Assembly: GCA_947594935.1 (NCBI GenBank)
Contig: CANQEM010000014.1
Location: forward strand, 1 to 41,145
Source of the DNA: an uncultured Clostridia bacterium
Lineage (GTDB): Bacteria > Bacillota > Clostridia > TANB77 > CAG-508
DNA length: 41,145 nucleotides
Reading direction: 5' to 3'
In this document: one piece after another, positions 1-8,971 of the stretch
Position numbering within the stretch: the first letter of the stretch is position 1
Layout of the letters: each line of letters starts with the position of its first letter
Program-made: the position numbers and the translations under genes
The notes under the pieces: generated by a model
Told to the model about the DNA's origin: nothing
Databases searched by the model: none
What the model saw: the letters and a program-made list of their open reading frames with translations, nothing else

Positions 1-116
1 AAATGCCCTATAAATAGACACCATGTATTTTGCTTGTTTTTATATAATATTTTCATTGTTTGGTAATCATTGTCTGAGCTTTCAAACCAATAGTTCATCA
101 AATTTAAATTATCCAC
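1..116 (-). CDS. HEPN-domain protein, N-terminal part (runs off the window)
   Basis: The reverse strand reads from a GTG at 116 with AGGAAG eight bases upstream and stays open to the window edge, giving about 38 residues. The sequence has the look of HEPN nucleotide-binding-associated proteins (acidic, NYWFESSDNDYQTMKILY then KNKQNTWCLFIGH), where a small helical protein pairs with a minimal nucleotidyltransferase. The rest of the gene lies outside the window, so the family call rests on the first helix and a half. It diverges from cassette 1, and the interval between holds leader A. Confidence 0.55.
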   Translation of the reverse strand, partial: MDNLNLMNYWFESSDNDYQTMKILYKNKQNTWCLFIGH

Positions 117-213
117 TTTTATTACTTCCTTTTTATAATTGTAATATAAGTATATCACAATTTTATTAAAATTACTACATATTTGTTGGAAATATTTACT
201 CTTTTTAAATTTA

Positions 214-390
214 GTTTACAAATTGATGTTATATTTATTAAAGCTATTAAAAATTTATATCTAAGAACATATAAAATATGAAAAGAGAAAATTTTGTAAA
301 ACAGAATACTTTTATATCGATTCCAATTTGCTCAATTTATCTGATATCAATACTTTACACTATTTACTATTTTTAAATATTTTCCAATTT
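214..390 (+). repeat. Cassette leader, family A, copy 1
   Basis: A very A/T-rich stretch directly upstream of repeat R1. Nearly the same sequence precedes R3 (7872-8057), and its 3' half precedes R2 on the other strand (3303-3480). Shared landmarks are a TTTACAAATTGATGTTATAT start, a GAAAAGAGAAAAT block and a TCAATTTGCTCAATTTA block, ending in CCAATTTGAATAAG. I see no open frame or convincing promoter in it. It may be homology for recombination or an untranslated remnant. Confidence 0.7.
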
Positions 391-440
391 GAATAAGACC
401 GTATACGCACGTCAAAAAGAAGCAAACCGGCACACAAGAA
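391..440 (+). repeat. Cassette junction repeat R1
   Basis: One of seven copies of a ~50-bp repeat starting GAATAAGACCGTATACGC and ending near CACACAAGAA. It contains the perfect palindrome CGTATACG. Read from 392 it encodes NKTVYARQKEAN, then CGG at 428-430; skipping the C gives GTQE and the open frame of cassette 1. The first half matches the last strand of the Ig-like repeats in the giant protein (compare VYAQQ and INARQ there), so the junction sits at a domain boundary. Confidence 0.85.
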
Positions 441-2313
441 GCCGCTACGACTGGTCAGCCATTAAATATAGACAGAGATAAACCTACTATCGAATGTGAC
501 AAAATAGGTAGAAACAATATTAATATTACATTACGAGATAATAGTACAGGCTCGGGAATCTTAGAAGCAAACAGGTCTATCAATATGAATTACGCCCCTG
601 AAAACGGAATCTTCTCTATCCTTCGTAACGATGCACCAGGAGACTTTTATAAATATTTAGAAGATGTTAACATTATAGGTGATGGTGAGTGGGCTCTGAC
701 GGTTACAGATTATGCTCGGCAATACGGGAACTAACCATGTAACTACTGGGGCTCGCTTAAAGCCCACGGGGTTGGACATCGGATCCACAATTGACGCAAT
801 CAAAAATCTGTACGACCGTTACAGGGCTCAGTGGAGTTTGCCGTGGGGACTAGGCCGGAAGTCGCTTTTTACACGTGGTCGAATTCACAGATCAAATTGA
901 CGTGCGGGGCGGAGACCTTTGATCTAAGCGGTAGTGAGTACAGCGACTCAACAGTGATTGGATGGGTTAGTTCTTCAAATGGACTGAATACGCTGAAGAT
1001 TAAAGCCTTCGACGGAGGAGTTATATATGCCCCGTATAATGCAACTGGGTTATTTAGTGGACTTCGAGAGTCAGGCGCTGAACCGCTCCGTACTAACCGG
1101 ACTTTTCTCAACAGAAGGAACGAGGAATTTTAACGCATTTTTTTATGGATACGAGGACCATTCACAACCAATGAACGAGATACGATTACGTGAGTTTCTA
1201 GATATGCGCGATGCTAGAAGTGCGGTAGCGATGTTTGCGGCTTCTGGTTACGGCTGCTCGGGCTCTTGGGATTTCTCAGGGATGGGATGGAGTTTGCCCG
1301 ACAATGATCGTTCAATTGATTGGACAGGTGCGTTCGCATTCTGTGGGTATGGTCCGGGAGGTACACTATCATTGGGTAGTGGGGATAGAACGGAAAGATG
1401 CTATTTTACCCGGTGCAATGGAGGGTATGTTTTTCGGGTTCAACTCATCGCAAACTTATTCAATCGACTTAGATGATACCGTCTTCACTTTGGAGGGAGA
1501 TTGCGATTTTATGTTTGCAAATGTTGGTAACTATAAAGGGAGTCCGATATACCTAGATTTCTCAAATACTAACTTGGTTTATGATGACAGGATAATATTT
1601 GATACGAGAGGTTGCCGTTCTGCATGTCGGCATGTTTAGTGCTCTAAGTTTACCAGTTCCAGATACAAACTATACCTCGTCTAATAGACCGTTCTCTGGA
1701 ATAAGACTAATGGATACTTATAGCGGGTTCTCTTACTGCGAAGACATGTCATACATGTTTTACGGTCAAGTCCTCCTAGAAGAGCTGGTTCTAGGGGACG
1801 GCTTTGACTCATCGTCGTGCAGTAATATGAGTCACATGTTCGAACTAGCAGGTGCCGCATGTGAGACCTTGGATATAGATTTTGGGAAAGGATTACGCAC
1901 TTCGCGAGTAACAGACATGGAGAGTATGTTTGATACTTTCGGGGCAACTGGTTTAACTTCTTTAAACTTAGGTGAGTATTTTGACACAAGTAAATGTTCG
2001 AATTTTACAAAGATGTTTCATAGCTGCGGAACCAAAAGGCTAGAAAATCTTTTACTAGGTCCTCAATTTAAAATTAATAGTAATTCTTTGATAGATAAAA
2101 TTTTTAACGATTGTGGTTCACAAACGCTTAAAACTCTAAATTTATCTGGACTAACTATCGAAAATGCAGCTTCTACTTCTCTTGAATTTGATACTATTCG
2201 GAAATACTAATACAAATATAATTGTTTCTAGTAAAGATATTCAAAATTATATTTTAAGTTGTAAAAATCCAGGTTGGACAGAGAACAATTTTCAAATAAA
2301 AAACTCAAATTAA
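392..2313 (+). CDS. Silent cassette 1: Ig-like domain plus BspA/DUF285 leucine-rich repeats, read through eight CGG +1 shifts
   Basis: Conventional reading breaks this into overlapping open frames, each ending soon after a CGG. Skipping the C at 428, 717, 856, 905, 1098, 1411, 1628 and 2199 joins them into one frame of 637 residues ending at TAA 2311-2313. The order is the junction peptide, an Ig-like domain ending in VTDYAGNTGTN, then DUF285-type repeats (MFxxSGYG, SNMSHMF, VTDMESMF, SKCSNFTKMF), then a BspA-like tail (VSSKDIQNYILSCKNPGW). No start codon or ribosome site precedes it, so it looks like a donor for the giant gene. Bases 690-1980 are far richer in G+C than the ends. A plain pseudogene is the alternative, but all eight shifts falling on CGG argues against it. 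Confidence 0.75.
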
Positions 2314-2318
2314 TAAAA

Positions 2319-2370
2319 AGAGCCTCATGCAATGCTAAGATTAGTTTATTGCAGGGCTCTAAATTTTTTT
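2319..2370 (+). terminator. Rho-independent terminator after cassette 1
   Basis: AGAGCC at 2319 pairs with GGCTCT ending at 2360, with inner GCAAT/ATTGC pairing, followed by a run of seven T. It lies six bases after the cassette 1 stop codon, so the cassette seems to have been captured with its native gene end. Confidence 0.8.
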
Positions 2371-2730
2371 CAATGGTGTCAGTTGTATAAGCGTTTGCGA
2401 AACTTGTTTCGCATATACGGTTCCGGAAATAGTATTAGGATAGTCCGTCGCAAGGGCTGAAGCGGGTAAACTGGAAAGTCAAGGCACGCAACAATAAGTA
2501 CTCCGCGACTGGAAATGGAATAATCAAGGTGGTATATCCCGAGGGCTTATCAGCAGAAATAACTGATTCGGGATGGAACCGCAGGTATTCGTCAGAGTTC
2601 CTAAGACCTGATGCTCGGTAAGGTAGGTCTGGGGAGGGCTCCCGCATAAACGAGGACGAATCGCGATTATGACGATCCCATGGAGTCTCGCCTTCCAATG
2701 GGACATTGTTGGAAATCCGGCGAGGCACCG
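2371..2730 (-). other. Post-stop tract behind cassette 2
   Basis: About 360 bases of roughly half G+C downstream of the cassette 2 stop. It is open in more than one frame on the minus strand over short spans, but I recognise no domain, and the CGG rule does not join it to cassette 2, whose TAA comes first. Near its end the minus strand reads GTVYAKQVSQ, resembling the junction region, followed by a stop. It may be a decayed further domain. Confidence 0.35.
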
Positions 2731-3301
2731 TTATTGTGTAGCGATATCGGAACCACGCAACCATAATCTATCCCTTGCCCCTACTATCTTACCTTCCTGT
2801 ATAATGACTGGGATCCAAGGGTTCGTGACATCCAGCTGTGAATCTACGTAATCTAGTGCTCTCCAATTGTTACCCTTATCTATAAACCTGTAAATCGATA
2901 CGAAGTCTTCCGTCACGACGCAAGAAGCGCAGATGTACCACGGAGTCTCAATATCTAGGTCGCCGTAGTTTAATGAAACAGCGTTTGACTTTATTTCGTA
3001 GAGTTGGGTTCCTAACGGCGTCACGCGTGAATTGTCTTCCCAGTACCAACTGATATTGAGACTGTAGTGGGGTTCGTATGTAAGTTTGGTTCTAATCCCA
3101 ACTATCGGGGAAGCAATTTCCGGGACCAACCCCGATTCAGAGTCAGACACTGTCAAGGCGAAAGCCATCTCGTCCTGAGTTAGTATGTCAGCCTTGAGGT
3201 CGATAAATGGCGGATTCTTATCAATCAGATAGGTAATTGCCTGCGAAACTTGTTCTTGTGTGCCGGTTTGCTTCCTTTTGTCGGGCGTATACGGTCTTAT
3301 T
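2731..3301 (-). CDS. Silent cassette 2: Ig-like C-terminal module
   Basis: From AAT at 3301 the minus strand encodes NKTVYARQKEAN, a CGG at 3265-3263, and after the +1 skip GTQEQVSQAITYLIDK, then an Ig-like region (LTVSDSESGLV) ending in NPWIPVI and LWLRGSD before TAA at 2731. That is 189 residues, exactly the length of cassette 4 on the other strand, which it resembles in LTISDTESGLV, NPFVPV and VWMRGN while the DNA has diverged strongly. There is no start codon of its own. It points towards cassette 1, tail to tail across a terminator. Confidence 0.7.
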
Positions 3302-3302
3302 C
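3253..3302 (-). repeat. Cassette junction repeat R2
   Basis: Inverted copy of the junction repeat, with the CGTATACG palindrome and a CGG at 3265-3263 in the NKTVYARQ frame. Confidence 0.85.
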
Positions 3303-3480
3303 AAATTGAGAAAAATTTTGAAATAGTAAATAGTAGTAGGCATTGATAATAGCTGAATTGAGCAAACTGAAATTGATATGTAAGTTTTTAATTTTACAGA
3401 AATTTTACCTTTTAGAATTATTATTTTTTCGAAAACACCTTGATAATATTTTTTATAAAAATATCATCCATAAGTAAACT
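3303..3480 (-). repeat. Cassette leader, family A, copy 2 (diverged)
   Basis: Reverse-strand copy of leader A next to R2; it shares the TTTGCTCAATT and TACTATTT blocks with the copies at 214 and 7872. The remaining A/T-rich stretch to 3730 contains no gene I can support; it presumably holds the promoter of the HepT-MntA operon. Confidence 0.55.
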
Positions 3481-3730
3481 TAAATTTTAAAAATAGATAA
3501 AATAAAAATTTTTTATACTTTTTTCAAAAAGACTTTAATACTACAATTTTTTTTGTATATAACTTAGTTATGATTATAATGCAAAAGATAAAATATTTAC
3601 CTTGCAAAAAATTATAATTTTGTATTATTTCATCTTATTTTTTAAACATTAAATTTACTAAAACTATGGAAAATAAGAAAATAATATGTTAATATATATG
3701 TAGATATAATTTGTAATCGGGGGAATTAAA

Positions 3731-4078
3731 ATGGATGAAAGAACTAGAAAGCTTTTATTAGCTATCATAAAACATTGCAATATTATTGAAGAAACAAAAA
3801 TGCACTTTGGAAATAATTATGAAATTTTTAAAGTTAATAGCATATATCAAAATGCAATTTTGACGCCAGTGACACAAATAGGAGAATTAGTTAAAAGATT
3901 ACCGTCAGAATTTAAATTAGAAAACGATATAATTCCTTGGCGAAATATATCTGGAATGAGAGATATTGTCGTTCATAACTATGAAACAATTGATAAATTG
4001 ATTCTATGGAATGTTGTTGATGTTGAAATTGACAAGCTAAAAAAGTTTTGTATGAATGTTTTAAATGCAAGGAGGTAA
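3731..4078 (+). CDS. hepT: HepT-like toxin (DUF86, HEPN ribonuclease family)
   Basis: A 115-residue helical protein with the RxxxxHxY active motif seen as RDIVVHNY near residues 77-84, typical of HepT/DUF86. In the family this HEPN protein acts as an RNase toxin and is neutralised when the partner MntA modifies the tyrosine of the motif. The gene is followed without a gap by a minimal nucleotidyltransferase, the standard HepT-MntA order. The ATG has only a weak upstream site (GGGGG at 3719-3723). It lies between oppositely oriented cassettes, where it may help hold the region in the genome. Confidence 0.85.
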   Translation: MDERTRKLLLAIIKHCNIIEETKMHFGNNYEIFKVNSIYQNAILTPVTQIGELVKRLPSEFKLENDIIPWRNISGMRDIVVHNYETIDKLILWNVVDVEIDKLKKFCMNVLNARR

Positions 4079-4083
4079 TGATT

Positions 4084-4383
4084 ATGTCAGAGTTAGAAAA
4101 AATCAGTGAAAAAATTAAGCCAGTTGCGAAAAAATATAATTTGATGTATGTATGGGTTTTTGGGTCATATGCAAAAAAGAAACAGAAAAAAGATAGTGAT
4201 ATTGACATTTTAGTTAGAACAGAGGATGTCGCCGAAGGTTTTAAAATTGTAGAAGTCAAACTTGCATTAGAACAAGTTTTAAAAAAGGAAGTTGATATCG
4301 TTACAACTGGGAGTATAAAAGGATCTTTGTTAGAAAATGAACAATTGGAGGAAGTATTAGTTTACGAATCAGAAACAGAATAA
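4084..4383 (+). CDS. mntA: MntA-like antitoxin, minimal nucleotidyltransferase
   Basis: About 99 residues with the nucleotidyltransferase signature GSYAKKKQKKDSDIDIL (GSxAxG-like, then DxD). MntA proteins transfer AMP to the HepT tyrosine and so act as the antitoxin. GGAGG at 4071-4075 sits eight bases before the ATG at 4084; the in-frame ATG at 4078 is too close, so I start at 4084. The Shine-Dalgarno site lies inside the end of hepT, implying translational coupling. Confidence 0.85.
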   Translation: MSELEKISEKIKPVAKKYNLMYVWVFGSYAKKKQKKDSDIDILVRTEDVAEGFKIVEVKLALEQVLKKEVDIVTTGSIKGSLLENEQLEEVLVYESETE

Positions 4384-4459
4384 TTTTGCAATTAGATTAA
4401 AAAATGCTGAAGAATCTGTTAAAATAATGTTGTGAAAAATCATAAAGTTGGAGTAATAT

Positions 4460-6127
4460 ATGGCGATTAATTTTGAAGAATTATTTGAAGAAAAAATTTT
4501 AGAAAGAGGTTACTATTATTATTTAGAAGATTCCGTTCATGAAGTTACTAAAAATGGTGACTATTATGAAGGATTAGTATATGGAACAGAAATATATGAG
4601 GTTCAAGTAAAAATCAATAAAAATGGAAATGTAGAAGATATGGATTGTGATTGCCCTTATGCAGAAGAAAATAATTGTAAGCATATGGCTGCGCTTTTAT
4701 ATTATCTTGAAAATGAAGGACAAATTGAAAGTAAAAAATTAAAAAAAAATACGGATAACTATGATAAAATAGTAAGTAGAATATCAGAAAGCGAAATTAA
4801 GCAATTTGTTATAGAAAAGTTATATGAAAATTCGGACTTTCAAAATGAATTCAGAAGTTATTTTGTACAATATTTTGAAAAAATTCCTAAAAAAGTATAT
4901 GAAAGAAGGATATCGCAAAGTGTGTGTCAAGCAATTGGGAGAAAAGGATTTATTGAGTATAATGAAACTGATAAATTTTCAAATTCAATGTATGACCATA
5001 TTCAAGAAGCTAAAAATTTAATTAAACACAAGGAATATCAAGCACCATTTTGGATTGCAAGTTTAATATTAGAAGAATTGCCAGATTTACCTATTGATGA
5101 TTCAGATGGAACTACAAGTTATGTGGAAAGTAAATGTATAGAAGTAATAGAGGAAATATTGCAAAAATGTAAAAATAGCGACATCAAAAGCGAAATTTTT
5201 AATTGGAGTATTGCATCAATAAAAAATGATTCATTAGGTGATTATTCAGATGGAATCGAAAAAATATTAGATGAGTATTTTACAGAAAATAAATTTATAG
5301 ATGAAAGATTAAAAATAATAAACGGAAAGATACAAGAACTAAAGCAAAAAAATGATTATTATTCGAAATATAAATTGGAAAATTTAATAAAAGCTAAAAT
5401 TGCTTTATTATATCAAATAGAAATGGATGAAGAAGCTCTAAAAACTATCGAAGATAATATTTGTTATGCTTCAATTCGAAGAATACTAATAGATATAGAA
5501 AGAAATAAAGGAAATATAGACAGAGTAGAAAATTTATTAAAGGATGGAATGGAAGTCGCATTAAAACAAAATCATTATGGAACGGTTATGTACTATATAG
5601 AAGAATTATTGTCAATATATGAAAATCAAAATCAGAAAGAAAAATATAAAAATCTAGTAAAGGAAACATTACTTACATATAATAGAGGTAACTTCAAATA
5701 TTATAAAAAGCTAAAAGAATTATATCCAAAAGAGCAATGGGAAAACAAAAAAGATAGTATTATAAAAACATTGGAAAGTGATGGTGATGGGTGCCATAGA
5801 GATGATTTAAGACAAATATACATAGAAGAACAGTATTATGATAAATTACTTAATTCTATTTTTGCTACACCATTATTTGAAATACTAGTTAAGTATGAAA
5901 AATATTTAAAAAAAGATTATGAACAGCAATTATTGCAAGAGTATAAAAAGATAGTGGATGAAAAATCCAAATTTACTGGAAAGAGAAATTATGAGGAAAT
6001 ACGAAAAATACTGCTACATATGAAAACACTAAATCATGGTAAAGAACTTGTAGGAAAAATGATGGAGGAATATAAAATTAAATATGCTAATAGAAGATTG
6101 ATGATAGAAGAATTAAATAAAATATGA
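4460..6127 (+). CDS. SWIM zinc-finger protein with helical repeat C-terminus
   Basis: 555 residues. Near residues 58-76 it has the SWIM pattern CxCxnCxH, seen as CDCPYAEENNCKH, preceded by the usual strand with KINKNGNVEDMDC. The remaining ~480 residues are Lys/Glu/Ile-rich and look like TPR-type helical hairpins. SWIM domains bind DNA or protein in various contexts; the substrate here cannot be read from the sequence. It follows HepT-MntA on the same strand and overlaps the next gene by four bases (ATGA), so the two are probably made together. Strong A/T codon bias, no CGG codon. Confidence 0.75.
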   Translation: MAINFEELFEEKILERGYYYYLEDSVHEVTKNGDYYEGLVYGTEIYEVQVKINKNGNVEDMDCDCPYAEENNCKHMAALLYYLENEGQIESKKLKKNTDNYDKIVSRISESEIKQFVIEKLYENSDFQNEFRSYFVQYFEKIPKKVYERRISQSVCQAIGRKGFIEYNETDKFSNSMYDHIQEAKNLIKHKEYQAPFWIASLILEELPDLPIDDSDGTTSYVESKCIEVIEEILQKCKNSDIKSEIFNWSIASIKNDSLGDYSDGIEKILDEYFTENKFIDERLKIINGKIQELKQKNDYYSKYKLENLIKAKIALLYQIEMDEEALKTIEDNICYASIRRILIDIERNKGNIDRVENLLKDGMEVALKQNHYGTVMYYIEELLSIYENQNQKEKYKNLVKETLLTYNRGNFKYYKKLKELYPKEQWENKKDSIIKTLESDGDGCHRDDLRQIYIEEQYYDKLLNSIFATPLFEILVKYEKYLKKDYEQQLLQEYKKIVDEKSKFTGKRNYEEIRKILLHMKTLNHGKELVGKMMEEYKIKYANRRLMIEELNKI

Positions 6128-6840
6128 AAGTAGGAATTATTATGGATAATAGTATAGTAGATAAAATAGTTGAACTTGACAAAAAAATAGAAAACATTGT
6201 ATATGCGACAACAGCTTATTTTGAATTTGGTAAGGAAGCAAAATTAAATAATTATGATAAACAAATAATTGAATATTATCAAGAAATTTTAAGTTTAATT
6301 ATAGAAATAGCAAAAAAAGAAGGAACTAAAGATATTGAAATCATTGATAATAAATATTTTAAGGCAGTAGACACTGCAAGTATGATGATAGAAGGTTATA
6401 TGTCAGTATTGCAATTTTATAGAAATATTGATAGCTCAATTATTAAAAGAGAAATTGAAGTAATTAAGCAAATTCAGGAAAATTTAAAACTAGATGATGA
6501 GTTTGAAATTAAAAATAAAATAGAATTGGCAAATTGTTATTTTCATATTGGTAATGAGAATAAAGCCAGAAGTTTAATATTAGAGTTTATAAAGAATCAT
6601 CCAGATGAAGATGAAGCTTATATGTGCATGCAGAATTGGTATATGTATGATCAACCAGACATCAATAAATTGGCAGAAGTAATAGATTTGGCTGAGTATA
6701 ATGAACATATTTTGCTTACAGATTTTGGATATGACAAATTAGTTGAATTTTATGATAGTGTAAGCGATACTAAAAATAAGAAAAAGTATCAAGAACTTTA
6801 TAATAAGTGGAAAAAGAATAGGACGACAATAAAATTTTAG
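6124..6840 (+). CDS. Helical (TPR-like) hypothetical protein
   Basis: A 238-residue acidic helical protein. Residues around ELANCYFHIGNENKARSLIL, followed by HPDEDEAYMCM, look like one or two TPR units. It starts in an ATGA overlap with the SWIM gene, and a second ATG at 6142 with AGGA seven bases upstream is an equally good start. Coupling suggests a partner role for the SWIM protein. I do not recognise a named family. Confidence 0.6.
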   Translation: MKVGIIMDNSIVDKIVELDKKIENIVYATTAYFEFGKEAKLNNYDKQIIEYYQEILSLIIEIAKKEGTKDIEIIDNKYFKAVDTASMMIEGYMSVLQFYRNIDSSIIKREIEVIKQIQENLKLDDEFEIKNKIELANCYFHIGNENKARSLILEFIKNHPDEDEAYMCMQNWYMYDQPDINKLAEVIDLAEYNEHILLTDFGYDKLVEFYDSVSDTKNKKKYQELYNKWKKNRTTIKF

Positions 6841-6923
6841 AATAGCCATATTTATAATGTGATAAAATATTATGAAAAAGAAACAATAACAGAGTCTATG
6901 TGAATATTTTATGTTATAAATAC

Positions 6924-6952
6924 TTGCTTTTTTGAATATTTTGTGCTATAAT
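6924..6952 (+). promoter_or_regulatory. Orphan sigma-A-type promoter, possible small RNA start
   Basis: TTGCTT at 6924 and TATAAT at 6947 are separated by 17 bases, and no gene follows on this strand. The transcript would run through about 100 bases without an open frame into the hairpin at 7067-7099. The rest of 6841-7111 shows nothing else I can name. Confidence 0.4.
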
Positions 6953-7066
6953 AATAGTATAGTTATTTTATATCTTTCTCTTACATCAATGATCATTTTC
7001 TTCCATATAATTTTTGTTCCCTATTGTGGATTTGGAACACGTAGGTTTTCGTTTTTTAAAAGTGTA

Positions 7067-7099
7067 TAAATAACCACTCGCTAAGCGGGTGGCTATTTA
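7067..7099 (-). terminator. Hairpin terminator after yafQ
   Basis: TAAATAACCACTCGCT pairs with AGCGGGTGGCTATTTA with one mismatch. It lies 13 bases past the yafQ stop on the minus strand. The T tract is weak on both strands, so termination may be partial. Confidence 0.6.
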
Positions 7100-7111
7100 T
7101 GTTATGCTATA

Positions 7112-7384
7112 TTAAAATAAATTAGAATGAGTGTCAATGTCAAAAAATATTAACACTAATTGCTCCTTTTCGATTTTATATACTAGAACTAAATCTGGTA
7201 GAATATGACAATCGTAGTATCCTTTATATTTTCCTTTTAATGGATGATTTCTATATTTTTCTGGTAAAATTTTGCCATTAGCTAGCATATCAATTACATC
7301 ATTTAATATTTTCATATTAAACCCACTTTTTTGTAATTTTTTTAAATTCTGTTTAAATCTATTTGTTACTTCAATTTTATACAT
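7112..7384 (-). CDS. yafQ: YafQ/RelE-family mRNA interferase toxin
   Basis: A 90-residue RelE-fold toxin: helix KQNLKKLQKSG, then the YafQ-type PEKYRNHPLKGKYKGYYDCHI and LVLVYKIE, with a late DIDTHSNLF. YafQ cuts mRNA on the ribosome; the His residues of the HPLKG and DCHI segments correspond to its active region. The ATG at 7384 overlaps the dinJ stop (TGATG) with GGAGGAG eight bases upstream; the TTG before it is not the start. It is the second gene of a two-gene operon. Confidence 0.85.
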   Translation of the reverse strand: MYKIEVTNRFKQNLKKLQKSGFNMKILNDVIDMLANGKILPEKYRNHPLKGKYKGYYDCHILPDLVLVYKIEKEQLVLIFFDIDTHSNLF

Positions 7385-7695
7385 CAACTATTCTCCTCCA
7401 AATCGTCAATAAGTTCTTGAATATTGTTATACGATTTGTTGTTTTTGGCTTCTTCCTCTAACTCTTTGAAATTTATTTTACTGTAATCATGTATATGTCC
7501 TTGCTCACAAATATAAGAGCCAAAGCCATCATACAATTCTACAACATTTCTTCTTTTTAAATTAAAAGGAATTCCATCGTTCAGTTTGATTTGATGTAAA
7601 AATAAATTAACAGCTTCTCCTAATGATAAACCAAGTTCATTCAATATAGGCACAACTTCTTTTTTTATATCGTCATTTATTCTTACAGTAGACAT
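7384..7695 (-). CDS. dinJ: DinJ/RelB-family antitoxin
   Basis: A 103-residue protein starting STVRINDDIKKEV, the ribbon-helix-helix DNA-binding segment of RelB/DinJ, followed by LGLSLGEAVNLFLHQI, typical of DinJ. It binds YafQ and represses its own promoter in characterised systems. The start at 7695 is chosen because AGGAG sits seven bases before that ATG. The C-terminal half is the acidic toxin-binding part. Confidence 0.85.
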   Translation of the reverse strand: MSTVRINDDIKKEVVPILNELGLSLGEAVNLFLHQIKLNDGIPFNLKRRNVVELYDGFGSYICEQGHIHDYSKINFKELEEEAKNNKSYNNIQELIDDLEENS

Positions 7696-7718
7696 AATCA
7701 TCACTCCTATCTGTATAT

Positions 7719-7748
7719 ATTATAATACATATTGTATACATTTGTCAA
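7719..7748 (-). promoter_or_regulatory. dinJ-yafQ promoter and probable operator
   Basis: TTGACA (7748-7743) and TATAAT (7724-7719) are 18 bases apart on the minus strand. TGTATAC-like half sites lie in the spacer and just downstream of the -10, as expected for a RelB-type autorepressed operator. Confidence 0.75.
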
Positions 7749-7871
7749 TAAAATAAACACATTTTGAATTTTAAATTTAAAATTTTTATATTGACAAAAA
7801 ATATCTTTTCTAAGAAACTATACTACTCAAATGACAAAAGTTTTATCTGAAAAAAATTTTAATTTAATATT

Positions 7872-8057
7872 GACAAATAAGTTTACAAATTGATGTTATA
7901 TTTATTAAAAATGTTAAAAATTTATATCTAGAAACATAGAAAATATGAAAAGAGAAAATGTTGTAAAACAGAAAACTTTTATATTGATTTCAATTTGCTC
8001 AATTTAGCTGTTATCAATACTTTTCACTATCTACTATTTTAAAATTTTTTCCAATTC
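7872..8057 (+). repeat. Cassette leader, family A, copy 3
   Basis: Close copy of 214-390, differing by scattered substitutions and small indels and ending in CCAATTCGAATAAG. The preceding A/T-rich bases from 7750 hold no gene I can support. Confidence 0.75.
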
Positions 8058-8106
8058 GAATAAGACCGTATACGCCCGCCAAAAAGAGAGAAACGATACA
8101 CAAGAG
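8058..8106 (+). repeat. Cassette junction repeat R3, the only copy without CGG
   Basis: One base shorter than the others. It reads NKTVYARQKERNDTQE straight through: AAC GAT ACA CAA replaces AAC CGG CAC ACA A. The same peptide is therefore kept in frame without the extra C, a natural control for the CGG-skip reading. Confidence 0.85.
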
Positions 8107-8603
8107 GCGGCGACTTCCGGGTACAGTTATAATATAGATACAAAACCACCTTGGATTACTCGGTACCGCTAATTGTCCTTCTACTGCCACCGTTCTCCTG
8201 GCCATGACTTATCACGACGACCTCTCTGGAATACCAGGTCCCGATGTCCTTACTCCGATGTTTGTCGCATGCGCACCGACCAATTTGGGTGTAGGCTATG
8301 GTATCACAGATACGGTCGAGGATCCGGTGCCCTACGATGATGGTGCCAAAGAGGTTTCCATCGTGGTCAGAGGGGGAGCTCCCTTTATGGGCGAAATGAC
8401 TCCTTATCTTTGCCTTAGAGCATACTCGAGTAAGAAGATCAAGGTGGAAGGTATTGGACAAGTTGATTCATTACTAGTGGATAGGGCCGGAAACATCCTG
8501 GGGCGAGACCTTCATATCCTGTGCGTGATAAGAGCAGGAAAAACAACCACTTACGAGTCAGATGACCTATCCTATTTGCGGAGTGTACTACGACAAAGTG
8601 TGA
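8059..8603 (+). CDS. Silent cassette 3: Ig-like C-terminal module
   Basis: From the junction the frame runs NDTQEAATSG then NIDTKPPWIT to a CGG at 8161-8163; skipping its C gives GTANCPSTATVLLAMTYHDDLSGI, a clear Ig-like domain like that of cassette 5 (TFSGTDDLSGI). Without the skip a TAA follows within two codons. A second in-frame CGG at 8579 would lead to TGA at 8601, giving 180 residues; unshifted, the frame stays open to 8737, so that end is uncertain. VDRAGNI near the end is a typical Ig-repeat signature. There is no start codon, and codon use is unlike the neighbouring genes. Confidence 0.65.
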
Positions 8604-8744
8604 GTGAGCACTTCCCGAATAATTCAGGCGATAGCTTGCTAGTTACTCCTCTCGCGTCGTGTTATCGAGTAAACCCGAACGGGTCCGAAGCCTCTAACTT
8701 TATATCCTATTTTTTAACTTTAGTTATATTTTATTAAAAAAGTA
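8604..8744 (+). other. Post-stop tract of cassette 3
   Basis: About 100 bases of roughly half G+C after the predicted stop, changing abruptly to A/T-rich sequence near 8700. No domain recognised. Confidence 0.3.
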
Positions 8745-8921
8745 ATTAACAATCTATAAATATATTTTCCAAAACTTTTGCAAGAATACTTTCAAAAAAT
8801 AAATAATATTAAACTCTCAAAACACAACTAAATAAAACATCATAACTAAACATTTACTACTTTCAACTTCACTAATACCAACGCATTTCATTTCCTACTA
8901 TTTCAAAAATTTTTCCAATTC
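8745..8921 (+). repeat. Cassette leader, family B, copy 1
   Basis: Contains TTAACAATCTATAAATAT, AACTTTTGCAAGAATACTT and AAACACAACTAAATAA, shared with the copies at 9745-9966 and (inverted) 12084-12268, ending in TTTTTCCAATTCGAATAAG. It differs from leader A except at the last ~25 bases. Confidence 0.75.
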
Positions 8922-8971
8922 GAATAAGACCGTATACGCCAGACAAAAAGAAGCAGACCGGCTCACAGGAG
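8922..8971 (+). repeat. Cassette junction repeat R4
   Basis: Encodes NKTVYARQKEAD, CGG at 8959-8961, then GSQE after the skip. Contains the CGTATACG palindrome. Confidence 0.85.

Noticed and set aside
392..2313. Cassette region as a set of decayed pseudogenes with random frameshifts
   Set aside because: Every frame change falls on an in-frame CGG and restores the domain; random indels would not do so, and intact essential genes show the same pattern.
2435..2764. Minus-strand open frame of 109 codons as a gene
   Set aside because: It overlaps the end of cassette 2 in another frame, has no ribosome site or recognisable domain, and lies in balanced-composition DNA where such frames arise by chance.
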